Origin: Bacillus sp. JCM 19034
Lineage (GTDB): Bacteria > Bacillota > Bacilli > Bacillales > Bacillaceae_D
Reading direction: 5' to 3'
DNA: 64,000 bases
NCBI RefSeq assembly: GCF_001310635.1
Contig: NZ_BAXR01000002.1
Coordinates: 124,001 to 188,000, forward strand
The notes below the pieces were generated by a model. That model was not told where the DNA came from. It saw only the letters and a program-made list of their open reading frames with translations, and made no database searches. Below, piece after piece: positions 9,890-18,697 of this stretch (positions are counted from its first letter, which is position 1; every line of letters starts with the position of its first letter). The position numbers and the translations under genes were made by a program.

Positions 9890-10378
9890 ATGTCTAATAT
9901 AAAAAAATATCATAGGGCTTTTGGAGTATATGGTATCTGTGTAGAAAATGAAAAACTCTTAGTGATAAATAAAAATGGTGGTCCTTATATTAATCGTTTT
10001 GACCTTCCAGGAGGAAGTTTAGAAGATGGGGAAACCCTATCTCAAGCAATGAAAAGGGAATTTTTTGAAGAAACGGGCTATGAAATTAACATTGAAGAAA
10101 ACATTGGTGTAGTTGATTTCAAACTTCCTTGGTTGTGGAAGGAGTTCACTGATATACATCATATAGCTGTATTTTATTCTGTTACAAACATTGGCGGAAA
10201 GTTAAGTATTCCAGAACAATTTGATGGACAAGACTCGCTTGGGGCATTATGGGTATCTGAGAAAGAAGTATCTTTGGACAATGCTTCACCATTGGTTTTA
10301 AAAGCATTTGAATGGATAAGAACAAACAATTTAGGTATTGATGCTCAAATATTTAATGATTGGAAAGTCTTAAAATAA
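9890..10378 (+). CDS. Nudix hydrolase
   Basis: Intact 162-residue protein, ATG start with GGAGAG upstream. The Nudix box is complete at about residues 42-64: G-S-L-E-D-G-E then R-E-F-F-E-E-T-G-Y, matching GX5EX7REUXEEXGU. Such enzymes hydrolyse nucleoside diphosphates linked to another group (modified dNTPs, ADP-ribose, NDP-sugars) with Mg2+. Nothing in the sequence fixes the substrate. It stands alone between the transposase remnant and a terminator-like hairpin. Confidence 0.88.
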   Translation: MSNIKKYHRAFGVYGICVENEKLLVINKNGGPYINRFDLPGGSLEDGETLSQAMKREFFEETGYEINIEENIGVVDFKLPWLWKEFTDIHHIAVFYSVTNIGGKLSIPEQFDGQDSLGALWVSEKEVSLDNASPLVLKAFEWIRTNNLGIDAQIFNDWKVLK

Positions 10379-10426
10379 ATGGGATTTTGCAGCTCTCACT
10401 TGAAGAAGACATTTTAAACAAATCAT

Positions 10427-10459
10427 AAAAACCTTGGAGATAAATCCAAGCGTTTTTAT
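10427..10459 (+). terminator. Probable terminator after the Nudix gene
   Basis: AAAAACC-TTGGA pairs with TCCAAGCGTTTTT across a short loop, with one unpaired base, ending in a T-run. It is about 50 bases after the Nudix stop and A/T-symmetric, so it may work on both strands. Confidence 0.65.
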
Positions 10460-11078
10460 GTGCTAAATATCGTGCTATTTTGATTGTGAAATTCTGCAAA
10501 ATTGATAAGTGAATTAGACCGATTTTTTTGGTTTTCTCCACATTATCTGAACTACTTAATTGTTTCCCTCTCCTTTTTTTCGTGGGTTTAGATTTCGAAT
10601 CATGATTACAGTGCCTTATAATTAATAGTGTTGTGTCACTCTTTTTAGGGAATAAAAAATAAAGTTTATATTAAGCTTATATAATGTTTTAAAGGTTTTA
10701 TATTTACAGAAATTGGGTATTTTTAAAAGGGAATTAGGACTATCATTCCAATTGGCCAGATAAAATGCAAATGTCGATCCCCTTTTATTTATTTTTAAAA
10801 GAATTGTAATTGATACCGTGAAATTATGGGCGTTCCTTTACTAAAAGTATGGGAGACTTTGTTATCGAATCATTCCATTGAGGTAAGAGAACAAACGGAT
10901 GCTTATTTTCATACAACTTTACACCATTCTAGCAATGTCTACTAAAAATGGATAGGTATGAAGTCATGAGAAAAAAAACGAGAAATCGAGAGATTTACCT
11001 TTCTATATAGAGGGAGGTTAGTGTTCTTAAAAACTGAAGTTAAATACATTATATTTTAAGAAAAGAGCGATTTATTCC
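10460..11078. other. Gene-poor stretch of about 620 bases
   Basis: No supportable gene. An ATG frame at 10826-10945 gives 39 residues with no ribosome site or recognisable similarity. The rest is A/T-rich and probably degraded sequence between the accessory genes. Confidence 0.4.
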
Positions 11079-11315
11079 TTGTATGGTAGTGATTGTAATG
11101 TTGATATGGATATTTATTTGGACAATGGACACTTGGAAGACCTGAAAAGTGGCATTGAAAGTTTCGCAAATCAACTTGGTAAGAATGAGTTTATTTGGGT
11201 TACTGGATATGAAACTGAAAATACTACGCACTTCTTTTTCTTCAACAAAAGATGCATTTTCTTTGTTAATAAAAATGAATTTAATGTTAAACTAAAGAAA
11301 CTGATATTTCATTAA
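11079..11315 (+). CDS. Short hypothetical ORF, probably a gene remnant
   Basis: About 78 residues from a TTG at 11079, but the same frame is open upstream (K-K-R-A-I-Y-S) and no ribosome binding site precedes it, so the true start may be lost. The sequence contains DMDIYLDNGHLEDLKSGIES and EFIWVTGYETENTTHFFFFN, looking like an alpha/beta domain rather than random translation. I do not recognise the family. Confidence 0.3.
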   Translation: MYGSDCNVDMDIYLDNGHLEDLKSGIESFANQLGKNEFIWVTGYETENTTHFFFFNKRCIFFVNKNEFNVKLKKLIFH

Positions 11316-11641
11316 GAAATGATTAAGAGATTGCTCAATGATAAGTGATAATTAATCAAATATTCAAAAATTTGTATTGATTTGATCAAAATCAAATGTG
11401 ATAATATGGTAAATAATAAAATGCAATGAAAAGAAGAGTAAATCAACCTAATTCTTTACAGAGAGCTTCGATAGCTGAAAAGAAGCATTGAATATTTGGG
11501 TCAACAACTCCTTGAATTATGAACACCTTAGAATTGCTTCTTCAACTAAATGGAAGCTTTTCTGGAACAAGTAGAAACGCTTATTCCACTATTGGAGCAT
11601 ACAGCATATTATTAGACGAATATACGAACTGCCCAGTCTAG
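11316..11641. other. Intergenic, no gene seen
   Basis: Between the short hypothetical ORF and the minus-strand terminator I see no ORF with a ribosome site and no clear repeat. Confidence 0.4.
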
Positions 11642-11690
11642 AAAAAAGAAGCCCTTGATCCTCTATAATGATGAGGAACAGGGGCTTCTT
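11642..11690 (-). terminator. Terminator of the sigma/PadR/FtsW-like operon
   Basis: On the minus strand AGAAGCCCCTGTTCCTC pairs with GAGGATCAAGGGCTTCT (one mismatch, one G-U), followed by a T-run (complement of the A-run at 11642-11647). It begins at the stop codon of the FtsW-like gene. Confidence 0.85.
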
Positions 11691-12986
11691 TAGCTTATGG
11701 TAGGTTCAACGATGTCTTTTCTTCGGTAGACACTTAAAATTAGTCCTAGCACGGTTGAATAAAGAAATAGCATACTTCCCCCATAGCTAATAAAAGGCAG
11801 TGACATTCCTATGATTGGTACAAAGCCAAATCCCATCAGAATGTTCCAGAACGTCGGGACAGCGAGAATAGCAACTCCCCCAATAATTAACAATCGTCCA
11901 TAGGGATCCTTCGTCCGAAAGGCGTTCGTTGCGAGGTGCCAAAAAAATAACAAAAAGGATACAACACAAACCAATTCCGAATACCCAACCAAGAGAGTGG
12001 ACGAGATAAGGAAACACGAAATCAGTATGTGCAGCTGGAAGAGTTTGACCGAGCTGATTAGATAGTCCATGACCAAACCAGCCTGCTTCTGACAAGACAC
12101 TATTAATGATATTGTAAATGTACCCGTAGTAAGAATCGGCCTCAGGATTTAGAAAGCCAGTTAAGCGGCTTAAGCGATAGGGGGAATTGAGTAAAATCCA
12201 TACAAAAACCATCCCCATTGCTAGATGAACTAGCGCAAAACGAAAAGCAAGAGCTTTCTTCACAGATGAATACATGATCATGAAACCGATTGAAAATAAG
12301 TAAATGATAGTCAGTTCTAGGGAAGGCAACATCATATAAATAAAAACAGGTAACCAATATAGTCCAACGAGAAAAAGCTGTTTCCACCAACTGCTAAATT
12401 TATTTACGGACATGAGTAGGCCAGCCCAAGCAAGAAAGAATAAGAGTAGGGTGAGACTTGCGCTTATAGAAAATTCACCAAGTGCGATCCCTATAATTCT
12501 GCCATTTGATAGTGTTCCATTAAAAACGGTATAAAGCAGAAACAGAAATGCACTGCCATAAAAGTAAATCCATAGCTTCTGTAATTTCCGATAATCAAAA
12601 AAGAGAAAACTGAGAAGAATGAGCATGGCAAACACGATTAAAAGCGCTTGACGGTTAACTAAATGGAAATAGGCATTGGACTCCCATACCCCTCCAATTA
12701 GTGCTAAAAAGCTAGCCCCCACAAGCATGAAAAAAATTGTGATAATTACCCAATCCATCCTAGGCTTATGAATCTTATTCAGATCATCCCCAATCGTGAA
12801 AGGATTCCCCATAGCTTCTACCGCTTTCTTTTCCGCTTCCTCTCTGTTTATTTCATCCTTTTGAAATGTTTGACTAAGCTCCTCGAGATGGTGGGTCAGT
12901 TCTTTTATAATCATTCCATGAGCTTCTTTTGATTTTACTCTTGAAATCACTTTGTCTAGAAATGAGTTGAAATTGGACCGACTCAT
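11690..12986 (-). CDS. HAAS-domain FtsW/RodA/SpoVE-family membrane protein (frameshifted)
   Basis: The N-terminus (about residues 1-75) is a HAAS-type soluble helical domain (KELTHHLEELSQTF, then EEAEKKAVEAMGNPFTIGDD), seen in membrane proteins paired with PadR regulators. About ten membrane segments follow, matching SEDS proteins: RLTGFLNPEADSYYGYIYN, then EAGWFGHGLSNQLGQ, AHTDFVFPYLVHSLG, and after a frameshift at about 11935 VPTFWNILMGFGFVPIIGMS and LPFISYGGS. SEDS proteins polymerise or help assemble peptidoglycan glycan strands. Restored length is about 432 residues. It overlaps the PadR gene by 4 bases, so it is translationally coupled. A role in an inducible cell-wall response is inferred. 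Confidence 0.85.
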
Positions 12987-13429
12987 AATGAAGCCTCCTC
13001 TATTAGATGCTTAAGAGATGTTCGTGTAAGACTGGATTCTAGCTTTTGTGCTGCTAGAATTTTGCTACCTTTGTTTGTGAGCGAATAATATTTCGTTTGT
13101 CTACCCTCTTCCTCAACCCATGTGGATGAAAGAACACCCCTTGATTCAAGGAGGTGAAGAAGGGAATAGAGCTGACCTTCTTTGTTTTTAAAGCAATCAT
13201 CATTCAGTTGAAAGAGATACGTGGAAATATCAAAGCCATTTCGTCTTTCTTGTTGAAGAGATGCCAAGACATGGTACACAGTTTGTTCGCTCCACATATG
13301 TAGCTGTCGCTTGGAACGTTGATTATGAATCGCGTCTTTCACGGTCTTTTTTCGATCCTCTGAAAATGAGAAATCGTTGAAAACAGTTTTCTTCATGGAC
13401 TCTTTTAGCTTACTGAAAGGATCATTCAT
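12983..13429 (-). CDS. PadR-family transcriptional regulator
   Basis: Intact, 148 residues. After an unusual N-terminal extension (about 40 residues), the PadR winged helix is visible: EQTVYHVLASLQQERRNGFD, then EGQLYSLLHLLESRGVLSST, and the recognition wing EEEGRQTKYYSLTNKGSKIL. It overlaps the sigma gene upstream and the FtsW-like gene downstream by 4 bases each (ATGA type), so the three are one translationally coupled operon. PadR proteins usually repress their own operon and respond to small molecules. Here it may instead act with the HAAS domain of the neighbouring membrane protein (inference). Confidence 0.85.
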   Translation of the reverse strand: MNDPFSKLKESMKKTVFNDFSFSEDRKKTVKDAIHNQRSKRQLHMWSEQTVYHVLASLQQERRNGFDISTYLFQLNDDCFKNKEGQLYSLLHLLESRGVLSSTWVEEEGRQTKYYSLTNKGSKILAAQKLESSLTRTSLKHLIEEASL

Positions 13430-13977
13430 CGCAAATCCTCCTTCATTCGTTCTTTTAATAATTCTTTTGCGCGCTTTAATCTTGTTTTTAATGTATTCAC
13501 ATTAACCCCTGTCATCTTGCTAATCTCTGCTAATGTAAGCTCTTCGTAATAATGTAAAAATACGACTTCCCTGTACGGAATGGGGAGAGAGATCACGCTA
13601 TCAGCTAATTCTTGCTCTTCGCTATTCTTGACAATTTCTTCTTCAACTTGTCTTGATTTTGATGGGATGATGTCGAACACCATGTCTGTTAAACTGATTT
13701 TCCGGTAGTGCCAGCTGCGTATGTAATCCTTACAATGATTTATGGCAACACGGTATACCCACGTCTTCAAGGATGAATGATTATTGAATTGATCTAGCTT
13801 CTGATAGCATTTAATGAAAATGTCTTGCGTTAAATCCTCGGCAGTTGCATGGTCCTTCACATATGTAAAAACGAGGTGCACAATCGCATCACTATACTCG
13901 TCCATTAAATGATCTAGCATTTGTTCACGTTCATTTATCGTTGGTGCAACAATCGCATCTTGCTCGATTTCGTTCAT
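13426..13977 (-). CDS. ECF-type RNA polymerase sigma factor
   Basis: Intact, 183 residues, ATG with GAGGTG upstream. Region 2 (about residues 28-95) contains TAEDLTQDIFIKCYQKLDQF and TWVYRVAINHCKDYIRS. Region 4 (about 125-178) contains PYREVVFLHYYEELTLAEIS and GVNVNTLKTRLKRAKELLKE. No region 3, as expected for the ECF group. First gene of the sigma/PadR/FtsW-like operon. A promoter with ECF-type -35 and -10 elements lies just upstream, so autoregulation is likely. No separate anti-sigma gene is visible; the membrane protein encoded downstream could serve that purpose (speculative). Confidence 0.92.
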   Translation of the reverse strand: MNEIEQDAIVAPTINEREQMLDHLMDEYSDAIVHLVFTYVKDHATAEDLTQDIFIKCYQKLDQFNNHSSLKTWVYRVAINHCKDYIRSWHYRKISLTDMVFDIIPSKSRQVEEEIVKNSEEQELADSVISLPIPYREVVFLHYYEELTLAEISKMTGVNVNTLKTRLKRAKELLKERMKEDLR

Positions 13978-14002
13978 TCATGTATCACCTCTTCCTACAT
14001 TT

Positions 14003-14030
14003 TAGACGGAACCGAATCCATAGTGGTTTG
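14003..14030 (-). promoter_or_regulatory. Candidate ECF-sigma promoter of the sigma/PadR/FtsW operon
   Basis: Minus strand: CAAACC (14030-14025), a 16-base spacer, then CGTCTA (14008-14003). This matches the Bacillus ECF pattern (AAAC-type -35, 16-bp spacing, CGTC-type -10). It lies 26 bases before the sigma start codon, leaving room for the AGGAAGAGGTG ribosome site. Confidence 0.65.
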
Positions 14031-14175
14031 GAAAAGCAGAAAAAATTTTTTAGGAGTAAAACCCACTATCCTGTAGACATCAATAATAGGCGTGATAACT
14101 GGTTATAAGATTTATAAAAAAGGTTTTTGATAATTCTAGCATGTAGTTCAACTACTTATTTGGGGAGTTGGGAAA

Positions 14176-14859
14176 ATGATAAAGGCGGTCTTATTTGATT
14201 TAGATGGAACTTTGTTAAATCGAGATGAGTCAGTAAAGAGATTCATAGATAATCAATACGAGCGATTAAATAAATGGGTAGGTCATATCAAAAAAGAGAA
14301 ATATATTTCAAGATTTATTGAACTCGACAAGCGTGGATATGTTTGGAAAGACAAAGTATATCAACAATTAACTCAAGAATTTCATATTTCTGGCATAACT
14401 TGGGGAGGATTGCTTCAAGATTACATAAGTGAGTATAAGTATAACTGTGTTCCTTTTGATAAGCTAATTCAGATGTTGGAAGAATTAAAGAGTAGAAATT
14501 TTCTATTAGGAATGATTACAAATGGGTATGGACAATTCCAAATGGATAATATTAAAGCTTTAGGAATTGAAGAGCATTTTGATGTGATATTGGTTTCTGA
14601 ATGGGAAGGAATAAAAAAACCTGACCCCAAAATATTTAAAAGAGCCTTAGAACAAATAAATGTATCACCTAAGCAAAGCGTATTTGTAGGGGACCATCCT
14701 AAAAATGATGTAAAAGCCGCTCAAAATGTCGGGATGAGAGGAATTTGGAAAAAGGACTTTCAGTGGGGCAATGTTCAAGCAGATTTCACAGTTAGTGATT
14801 TAGCAGAACTACCATTAATCATAGAAAATTTAATCGAACAAAAAGTTGAATCTTGTTAA
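14176..14859 (+). CDS. HAD-superfamily hydrolase (phosphatase)
   Basis: Intact, 227 residues, ATG with GGGGAG upstream. All HAD motifs are present: nucleophile FDLDGTLL (residues 7-14), motif II MITNGYGQ, motif III lysine in GIKKPDPKIF, and motif IV VFVGDHPKNDV. A helical C1 cap lies at about 20-85. The layout resembles YjjG/PGP-type small-molecule phosphatases; substrate not determinable. First gene of the single-gene array, followed at once by an array repeat. Confidence 0.88.
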   Translation: MIKAVLFDLDGTLLNRDESVKRFIDNQYERLNKWVGHIKKEKYISRFIELDKRGYVWKDKVYQQLTQEFHISGITWGGLLQDYISEYKYNCVPFDKLIQMLEELKSRNFLLGMITNGYGQFQMDNIKALGIEEHFDVILVSEWEGIKKPDPKIFKRALEQINVSPKQSVFVGDHPKNDVKAAQNVGMRGIWKKDFQWGNVQADFTVSDLAELPLIIENLIEQKVESC

Positions 14860-14920
14860 ACTAAAGGGAGCGTTTCTTCAAGAACGAGAAGTGCCTCGTT
14901 TTCTTGAACTGTAAAAAGGT
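14856..14920. repeat. Array intergenic repeat R1
   Basis: Begins at the HAD stop codon with AACTAAAGGGAGCG, nearly identical to the left end of R3 (AACTAAAGGGTGCG). A hairpin follows (CAAGAACGAGAAG against CTCGTTTTCTTG) and then TTCTTGAACTGTAAAAAGG. It lacks the clear AAGTAACGGG block of R2-R5. Confidence 0.5.
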
Positions 14921-14960
14921 ATAGACTATTGAATTATCCTGACTTGTCAAAGGGGAAGAT

Positions 14961-15961
14961 ATGCTAATGAATAGATGTGTTTCAGTTAAAGACATTAGGG
15001 AAGATATTTTGAGACAATTACTAGTTTGTTTGGTTTTAGTATTATAGAATCACAACAAATTGAGTTAGGTTATAGAAATATGAAGTGGAAGTTAAAGACT
15101 AATGTAGGTGATTTGTTTGTAAAGCAATATAATAAAATTCGATATCCTGATCATATGATTCAAGGATTAGAAAATTCCCTAAGTCATCAATCCAATCTAT
15201 TTAATGAGGGTATCCCTTGCCCTCAGCTTTACTCATATAAAGGAAATTATGTAATAAAAACTATATATGGTGAGCGTTTTGTATTAATGGGATTATGTGA
15301 TGGAAAGAACATAAAGGCAGGAAAAGTAACCCAAGATCAAATGTATAGTTTAGGTAGGGTCATTGGACAAATGCATACGGTGCTAAATTTTAGCAGTACA
15401 GATCACCCTCGACTTCACTGGGATGTTCAGTCGAAGGAAAGAATGCTTGAGAACTGGAGTAAAAGATGGGACGAAGCGGCTGATTTAAATTGTAATAAAC
15501 TACTTACTAATCTCGAAAATCAAAGAAAAATATTAGAGAGAAATAATATAGATATTTTCTCGGAATGTGAAACAGGTTGGACACATTGGGATTTATTTGT
15601 AGACAATATTTTATTCAATACAAATAGTGTATCCGCAATTCTTGATTTTGATAGAATGCACTATGTTTACCCTGAGTTCGACATTTCAAGACCCTTATTA
15701 TCTGGTTGTATAAATAACGGTGAGATTCATCTTGGTAAAGTGTCTGCCTTTGTTGAAGGTTACAGAGAATATCAAAAACTTTGCAATCAAAAATTAGTCC
15801 GTTCAATAAAATTAACTTGGTGGAAAGAAGCATCATGGTTAAGAGTAGAAAAAGAAGAGACCTCAACCCCACTAAAAAGATTTGTTGAGGAGAACATTTG
15901 GGTTGCTGATAACTGGAATGACTTAGAGAATATTTTTCTTGACATAAGCTATGACAAATAG
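14961..15961 (+). CDS. Aminoglycoside phosphotransferase-family kinase (frameshifted near the start)
   Basis: The likely start is ATG 14961 (or 14967), close behind AGGGGA. The first about 20 codons lead into the main frame after one missing base near 15025 (L-L-V, then F-G-F-S-I-I-E). The N-lobe has a lysine strand (LFVKQYNKIRYPDHM). The catalytic loop is THWDLFVDNILFN (about residue 210, the HxDxxxxN pattern), then AILDFDRMH for the metal-binding aspartate. Members phosphorylate aminoglycosides, macrolides, choline, homoserine or sugars. A resistance role cannot be claimed from sequence. Restored length about 333 residues. Confidence 0.82.
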
Positions 15962-15975
15962 CGAATTTGTGAATC

Positions 15976-16070
15976 TTAACTGTGCATAAATGCGTGTGTC
16001 TCCGTTTTTTCATGACCGAGTAAACTCTGAATGACATCGATTGACGCCCCATTGTTTAATAGTTTATTCA
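15976..16070 (-). pseudogene. Tyrosine recombinase (integrase) C-terminal remnant
   Basis: The minus strand reads N-K-L-L-N-N-G-A-S-I-D-V-I-Q-S-L-L-G-H then E-K-T-E-T-H-A and a stop. This is the conserved C-terminal block of XerC/phage-type tyrosine recombinases (LLNNGASIDVIQSLLGHE), including the second catalytic histidine of LGH. Similarity stops at about 16070, and the tyrosine region is deranged (HAFMHS instead of the usual T-x-I-Y). Only some 30 residues survive, so it is non-functional. It lies inside the repeat-separated array, opposite in strand to all its genes. Confidence 0.6.
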
Positions 16071-16127
16071 AAAGGATACAAAAACCACCAAACAAAAAAG
16101 GGAATTAATGTTAAAATAGTGAAGTGA

Positions 16128-16165
16128 TTGTTCAATTATCGTTAGTGCAAGAAGAGTTAGGTAAT
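16128..16165. repeat. Array intergenic repeat, half copy (R1b)
   Basis: TTGTTCAATTATCGTTAG and GTGCAAGAAGAG resemble R5 (TTGTTCAACTATCG) and R6 (CGTTAGTGCAACAA). It sits before the second Nudix gene, next to the recombinase remnant. Confidence 0.4.
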
Positions 16166-16190
16166 AAAGGATAAAAATACGGGGGAACCA

Positions 16191-16670
16191 ATGCATAATT
16201 CTGTAAATTACAAAATGTGGACTGTTTGCATGATTCAAAATGAAGACAAGGTTTTACTACTTGACAGGCAACACGACAATTTCAAAGGATTTATTCCGCC
16301 TGGGGGCAAAGTTGAATTTCCGGAAAGTATAGTAGAAAGTGCAATTAGAGAGGTAAGAGAAGAAACTGGATTAGAAGTAAGCAACCTAATTTATAAAGGT
16401 CTTTATGAATATGTAAATCCAGTTGCTATGGATAGATATATGATTTTTAATTACATAACAAAAGATTTCAGAGGAGAAGTACTTAAAGATTCACCGGAAG
16501 GAAAGGCAGTTTGGGTAAATATAAAAGAGGCATATGACTTACCAATGCAGGATTCAATCAGAAGAAGATTCCCTTTATTTTTTGAAGATGGAACATTTGA
16601 AATTCAAGTTGAATGGAATCAAGCAGAAAATAAAAGAGGGAAAAGTGACTATAAAGAAAACATAAACTAA
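16191..16670 (+). CDS. Nudix hydrolase (8-oxo-dGTPase-like)
   Basis: Intact, 159 residues, ATG with GGGGG upstream. The Nudix box is complete: GGKVEFPESIVESA, then REVREETGLEV (about residues 38-60), preceded by GFIPPGG, the arrangement of MutT/YjhB-type enzymes. C-terminal region KAVWVNIKEAYDLPMQDSIR fits the usual closing helix. Probable housecleaning of oxidised or modified nucleotides, substrate unproven. Stand-alone gene of the array, followed by repeat R2. Confidence 0.88.
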   Translation: MHNSVNYKMWTVCMIQNEDKVLLLDRQHDNFKGFIPPGGKVEFPESIVESAIREVREETGLEVSNLIYKGLYEYVNPVAMDRYMIFNYITKDFRGEVLKDSPEGKAVWVNIKEAYDLPMQDSIRRRFPLFFEDGTFEIQVEWNQAENKRGKSDYKENIN

Positions 16671-16680
16671 AAACGTTGTG

Positions 16681-16773
16681 GAACTAACAGAGTGTTAGAG
16701 TTGAAGATAAAGACGGATCGGCAGCTCTTTTCTTTATTGAAGTAACGGAGAAGGATAGTGTTCAGTTAGAATT
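16681..16773. repeat. Array intergenic repeat R2
   Basis: Left end GAACTAACAGAGTGTTAG. Right end TATTGAAGTAACGG (16736-16749), then TTCAGTTAGAA. The AAGTAACGG block and the left AACTAAC box are shared with R3 and R4. Confidence 0.6.
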
Positions 16774-16794
16774 CTTTTGTTGGAGTTGAGGTAC

Positions 16795-17571
16795 ATGGGA
16801 AAACATTTAGTTATTAGTCGCATATTAGAGAATTTAATAGGGGCGAGCTTTTCAATATCAATCTTTTTTATAATAATGATTAGTAGTAGTGGGTTTAATT
16901 TGTTTGAATTCCACAACTTGATTACAACACCAGCGATTTGGGCTTTATTTTTTGGTTACGGATTAATTAGTTCCATTATCATAGATTTTATTGGAAAATT
17001 CATTCCTAATTTTTCTTCTATTAAACAAATATTGCTTTATATTTTGTTCGGATATCTCATTTTTTTGATTTTGATGCCAATCGAATACGTATTGATTGCT
17101 GGAACAGTAGGTGCTTTTTTCTCTCTCCTTTTTTTACTTGGTAAAGAAAAATTAAAACCATTAAAATGGTATAGCTGGATTGTATTCGTTGTACCACTTG
17201 TTTGTTTTGTGATGATTCCCTTTGATCATACAAGTAAAGTCGGTTGGAATGAAGTGACAGGAGATAAATTTGTAGAGGTTGAATACGAATATTTTAATGG
17301 AGAGCATTTGATACCCATTCATGGACAGCAAGGTGAACAAATTTACTTTGACGAAGAACATCATTTTAGCAATGGAAATAGTTATGGCATATCTCTTTAT
17401 GATGAAAATGGTGATCATGTAGGGATGAATGAAGAAAGTAATGATGTATTAAGCGTGGAATTTAAGAAGGCAACGACAAAATATATTGTTGTTAGAGCTA
17501 TTAATGGAAATCAAGGACAGTTTCAGGTGAAGTGGTGGAAGGAAGGGAAGACTGAGCCTGATTGGAACTAA
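16795..17571 (+). CDS. Membrane protein with C-terminal extracytoplasmic domain, unknown function
   Basis: ATG 16795 chosen over an in-frame TTG at 16777 because GAGG lies 5 bases upstream. Residues about 10-145 carry four or five membrane segments (ISIFFIIMISSS, WALFFGYGLISSIIID, ILLYILFGYLIFLILMP, VGAFFSLLFLLG, WIVFVVPLVCFVMI). The last 110 residues are hydrophilic and probably beta-rich (KFVEVEYEYFNGEHLIPIHG, then YIVVRAINGNQGQFQVKWW). I do not recognise a named family. Single gene of the array between R2 and R3, 258 residues, intact. Confidence 0.65.
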   Translation: MGKHLVISRILENLIGASFSISIFFIIMISSSGFNLFEFHNLITTPAIWALFFGYGLISSIIIDFIGKFIPNFSSIKQILLYILFGYLIFLILMPIEYVLIAGTVGAFFSLLFLLGKEKLKPLKWYSWIVFVVPLVCFVMIPFDHTSKVGWNEVTGDKFVEVEYEYFNGEHLIPIHGQQGEQIYFDEEHHFSNGNSYGISLYDENGDHVGMNEESNDVLSVEFKKATTKYIVVRAINGNQGQFQVKWWKEGKTEPDWN

Positions 17572-17579
17572 GTGAATCT

Positions 17580-17659
17580 CAAACTAAAGGGTGCGATAGT
17601 TTAATAAAGGTTACGCCTTTCTCTTGTTCAAGTAACGGGCAGGTCAGTTCAAGAAGGAA
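17580..17659. repeat. Array intergenic repeat R3
   Basis: Left end AAACTAAAGGGTGCG (17581-17595), internal hairpin AAAGGTTACGCCTTT, right end GTTCAAGTAACGGG then CAGTTCAAGAAGG (17645-17657). It shares both ends with R1, R4 and R5. Confidence 0.65.
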
Positions 17660-17713
17660 TTATATTACTTTTCCTAGAATTATTAGTAAAATTATTAGAA
17701 TGTAGGTGGGTTT

Positions 17714-18526
17714 GTGAGTAAAATCATTGATTATTACAATAAATTTGATGAATGGGGACGACTTGATAGAGAACCTATTGAATTCCAAATAAATTGGCAC
17801 TTTATAAAAAAACACTTACCTAAAACGGGATATATCTTGGATAATGGTGCAGGACCAGGTAAATATTCTATGGAACTGGCTAAAGAAGGATATAAGGTAA
17901 CACTGACTGATTTAACACCAAGACTTGTTGAAATAGCTGAAAGTAGAGCACAAGAACTTGGTTTGGTGGGACAATTTAACGGTTTTTTTGCTGCTGATGC
18001 TAGAGAACTTAATATGATTAATGATGCACAGTTTGATGCTTCATTAATGCTTGGTCCTATGTATCATTTGCAGGAAGAAATTGACCGTATTAAAGCTGTA
18101 AAAGAGTTACATAGAGTTATGAAAAAGAATGGAATTGTTTTTGTTGCGTTTATGCCTAGAATCAGACATATCTTGACTTCACTTTTATATCCCGAAAATT
18201 GGAAACCAAATGATAATATGGATAATATCAAACAATTTTCTCATACTGGATGTTTTAATCATCAGGATGAGGGACGTTTTACCGGTGCCTATTACTTTAA
18301 TATTGTTGAAATTGAACCATTTATGGAAGCACAAGGATTTGAAGTGCTAGAATTAATAGGTTCAAATGTAGGTGCTATTTTAAATAATGATAATTGGAAT
18401 TACTGGAAAGACAAAGGGGAACAAGAATTTGAAAAAATAATAAAATTGCTTATTGAAAAGGCAAATGACCCCTATATCCTTGGAATATCCTCTCACTTAC
18501 TTTACATTGGAAGGAAAAAAGGTTAA
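17714..18526 (+). CDS. Class I SAM-dependent methyltransferase
   Basis: GTG start at 17714 behind AGGTGGG; 270 residues, intact. SAM-binding motif I is ILDNGAGPGKYSMELAKEGY (about 36-55), with the acidic end of strand 2 in VTLTDLTP. Motif II is DASLMLGPMYHL and motif III region is KNGIVFVAFMP. The N-terminus (YYNKFDEWGRLDREPIEF) is typical of a small-molecule methyltransferase group common in Bacilli. Acceptor unknown. Single gene of the array between R3 and R4. Confidence 0.87.
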   Translation: MSKIIDYYNKFDEWGRLDREPIEFQINWHFIKKHLPKTGYILDNGAGPGKYSMELAKEGYKVTLTDLTPRLVEIAESRAQELGLVGQFNGFFAADARELNMINDAQFDASLMLGPMYHLQEEIDRIKAVKELHRVMKKNGIVFVAFMPRIRHILTSLLYPENWKPNDNMDNIKQFSHTGCFNHQDEGRFTGAYYFNIVEIEPFMEAQGFEVLELIGSNVGAILNNDNWNYWKDKGEQEFEKIIKLLIEKANDPYILGISSHLLYIGRKKG

Positions 18527-18536
18527 TTCATATGTT

Positions 18537-18635
18537 CTTCAACTAACGTGTGCTTAAACGAAAGAAGGAGTTGTCGTAAAGACAGTTCCTTCGCTTATTG
18601 AAGTAACGAAGCAGTTTAGTTCAGGAAGGTTATTG
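18537..18635. repeat. Array intergenic repeat R4
   Basis: Left end TTCAACTAACGTGTGCTTAA, internal hairpin GAAGGAGTTGTC/GACAGTTCCTTC (two G-U pairs), right end TATTGAAGTAACG (18596-18608), then CAGTTTAGTTCAGGAAGG. The right end can itself fold (TTGAAGTAA against TTTAGTTCA). It is the best-formed copy. Confidence 0.65.
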
Positions 18636-18697
18636 TTTCATTCAACTACAATATGTATATAATGATCAACCCAAAACTAACATAAGGTGGATACAAA

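Noticed and set aside
10826-10945. 39-residue ORF in the gene-poor stretch
   Set aside because: No ribosome site, no recognisable motif, surrounded by A/T-rich degraded sequence.
15615-16052. 145-residue minus-strand ORF opposite the APH-like kinase
   Set aside because: Mostly antisense of the kinase gene; its start region overlaps the recombinase remnant in a different frame and the translation is low in coding character.
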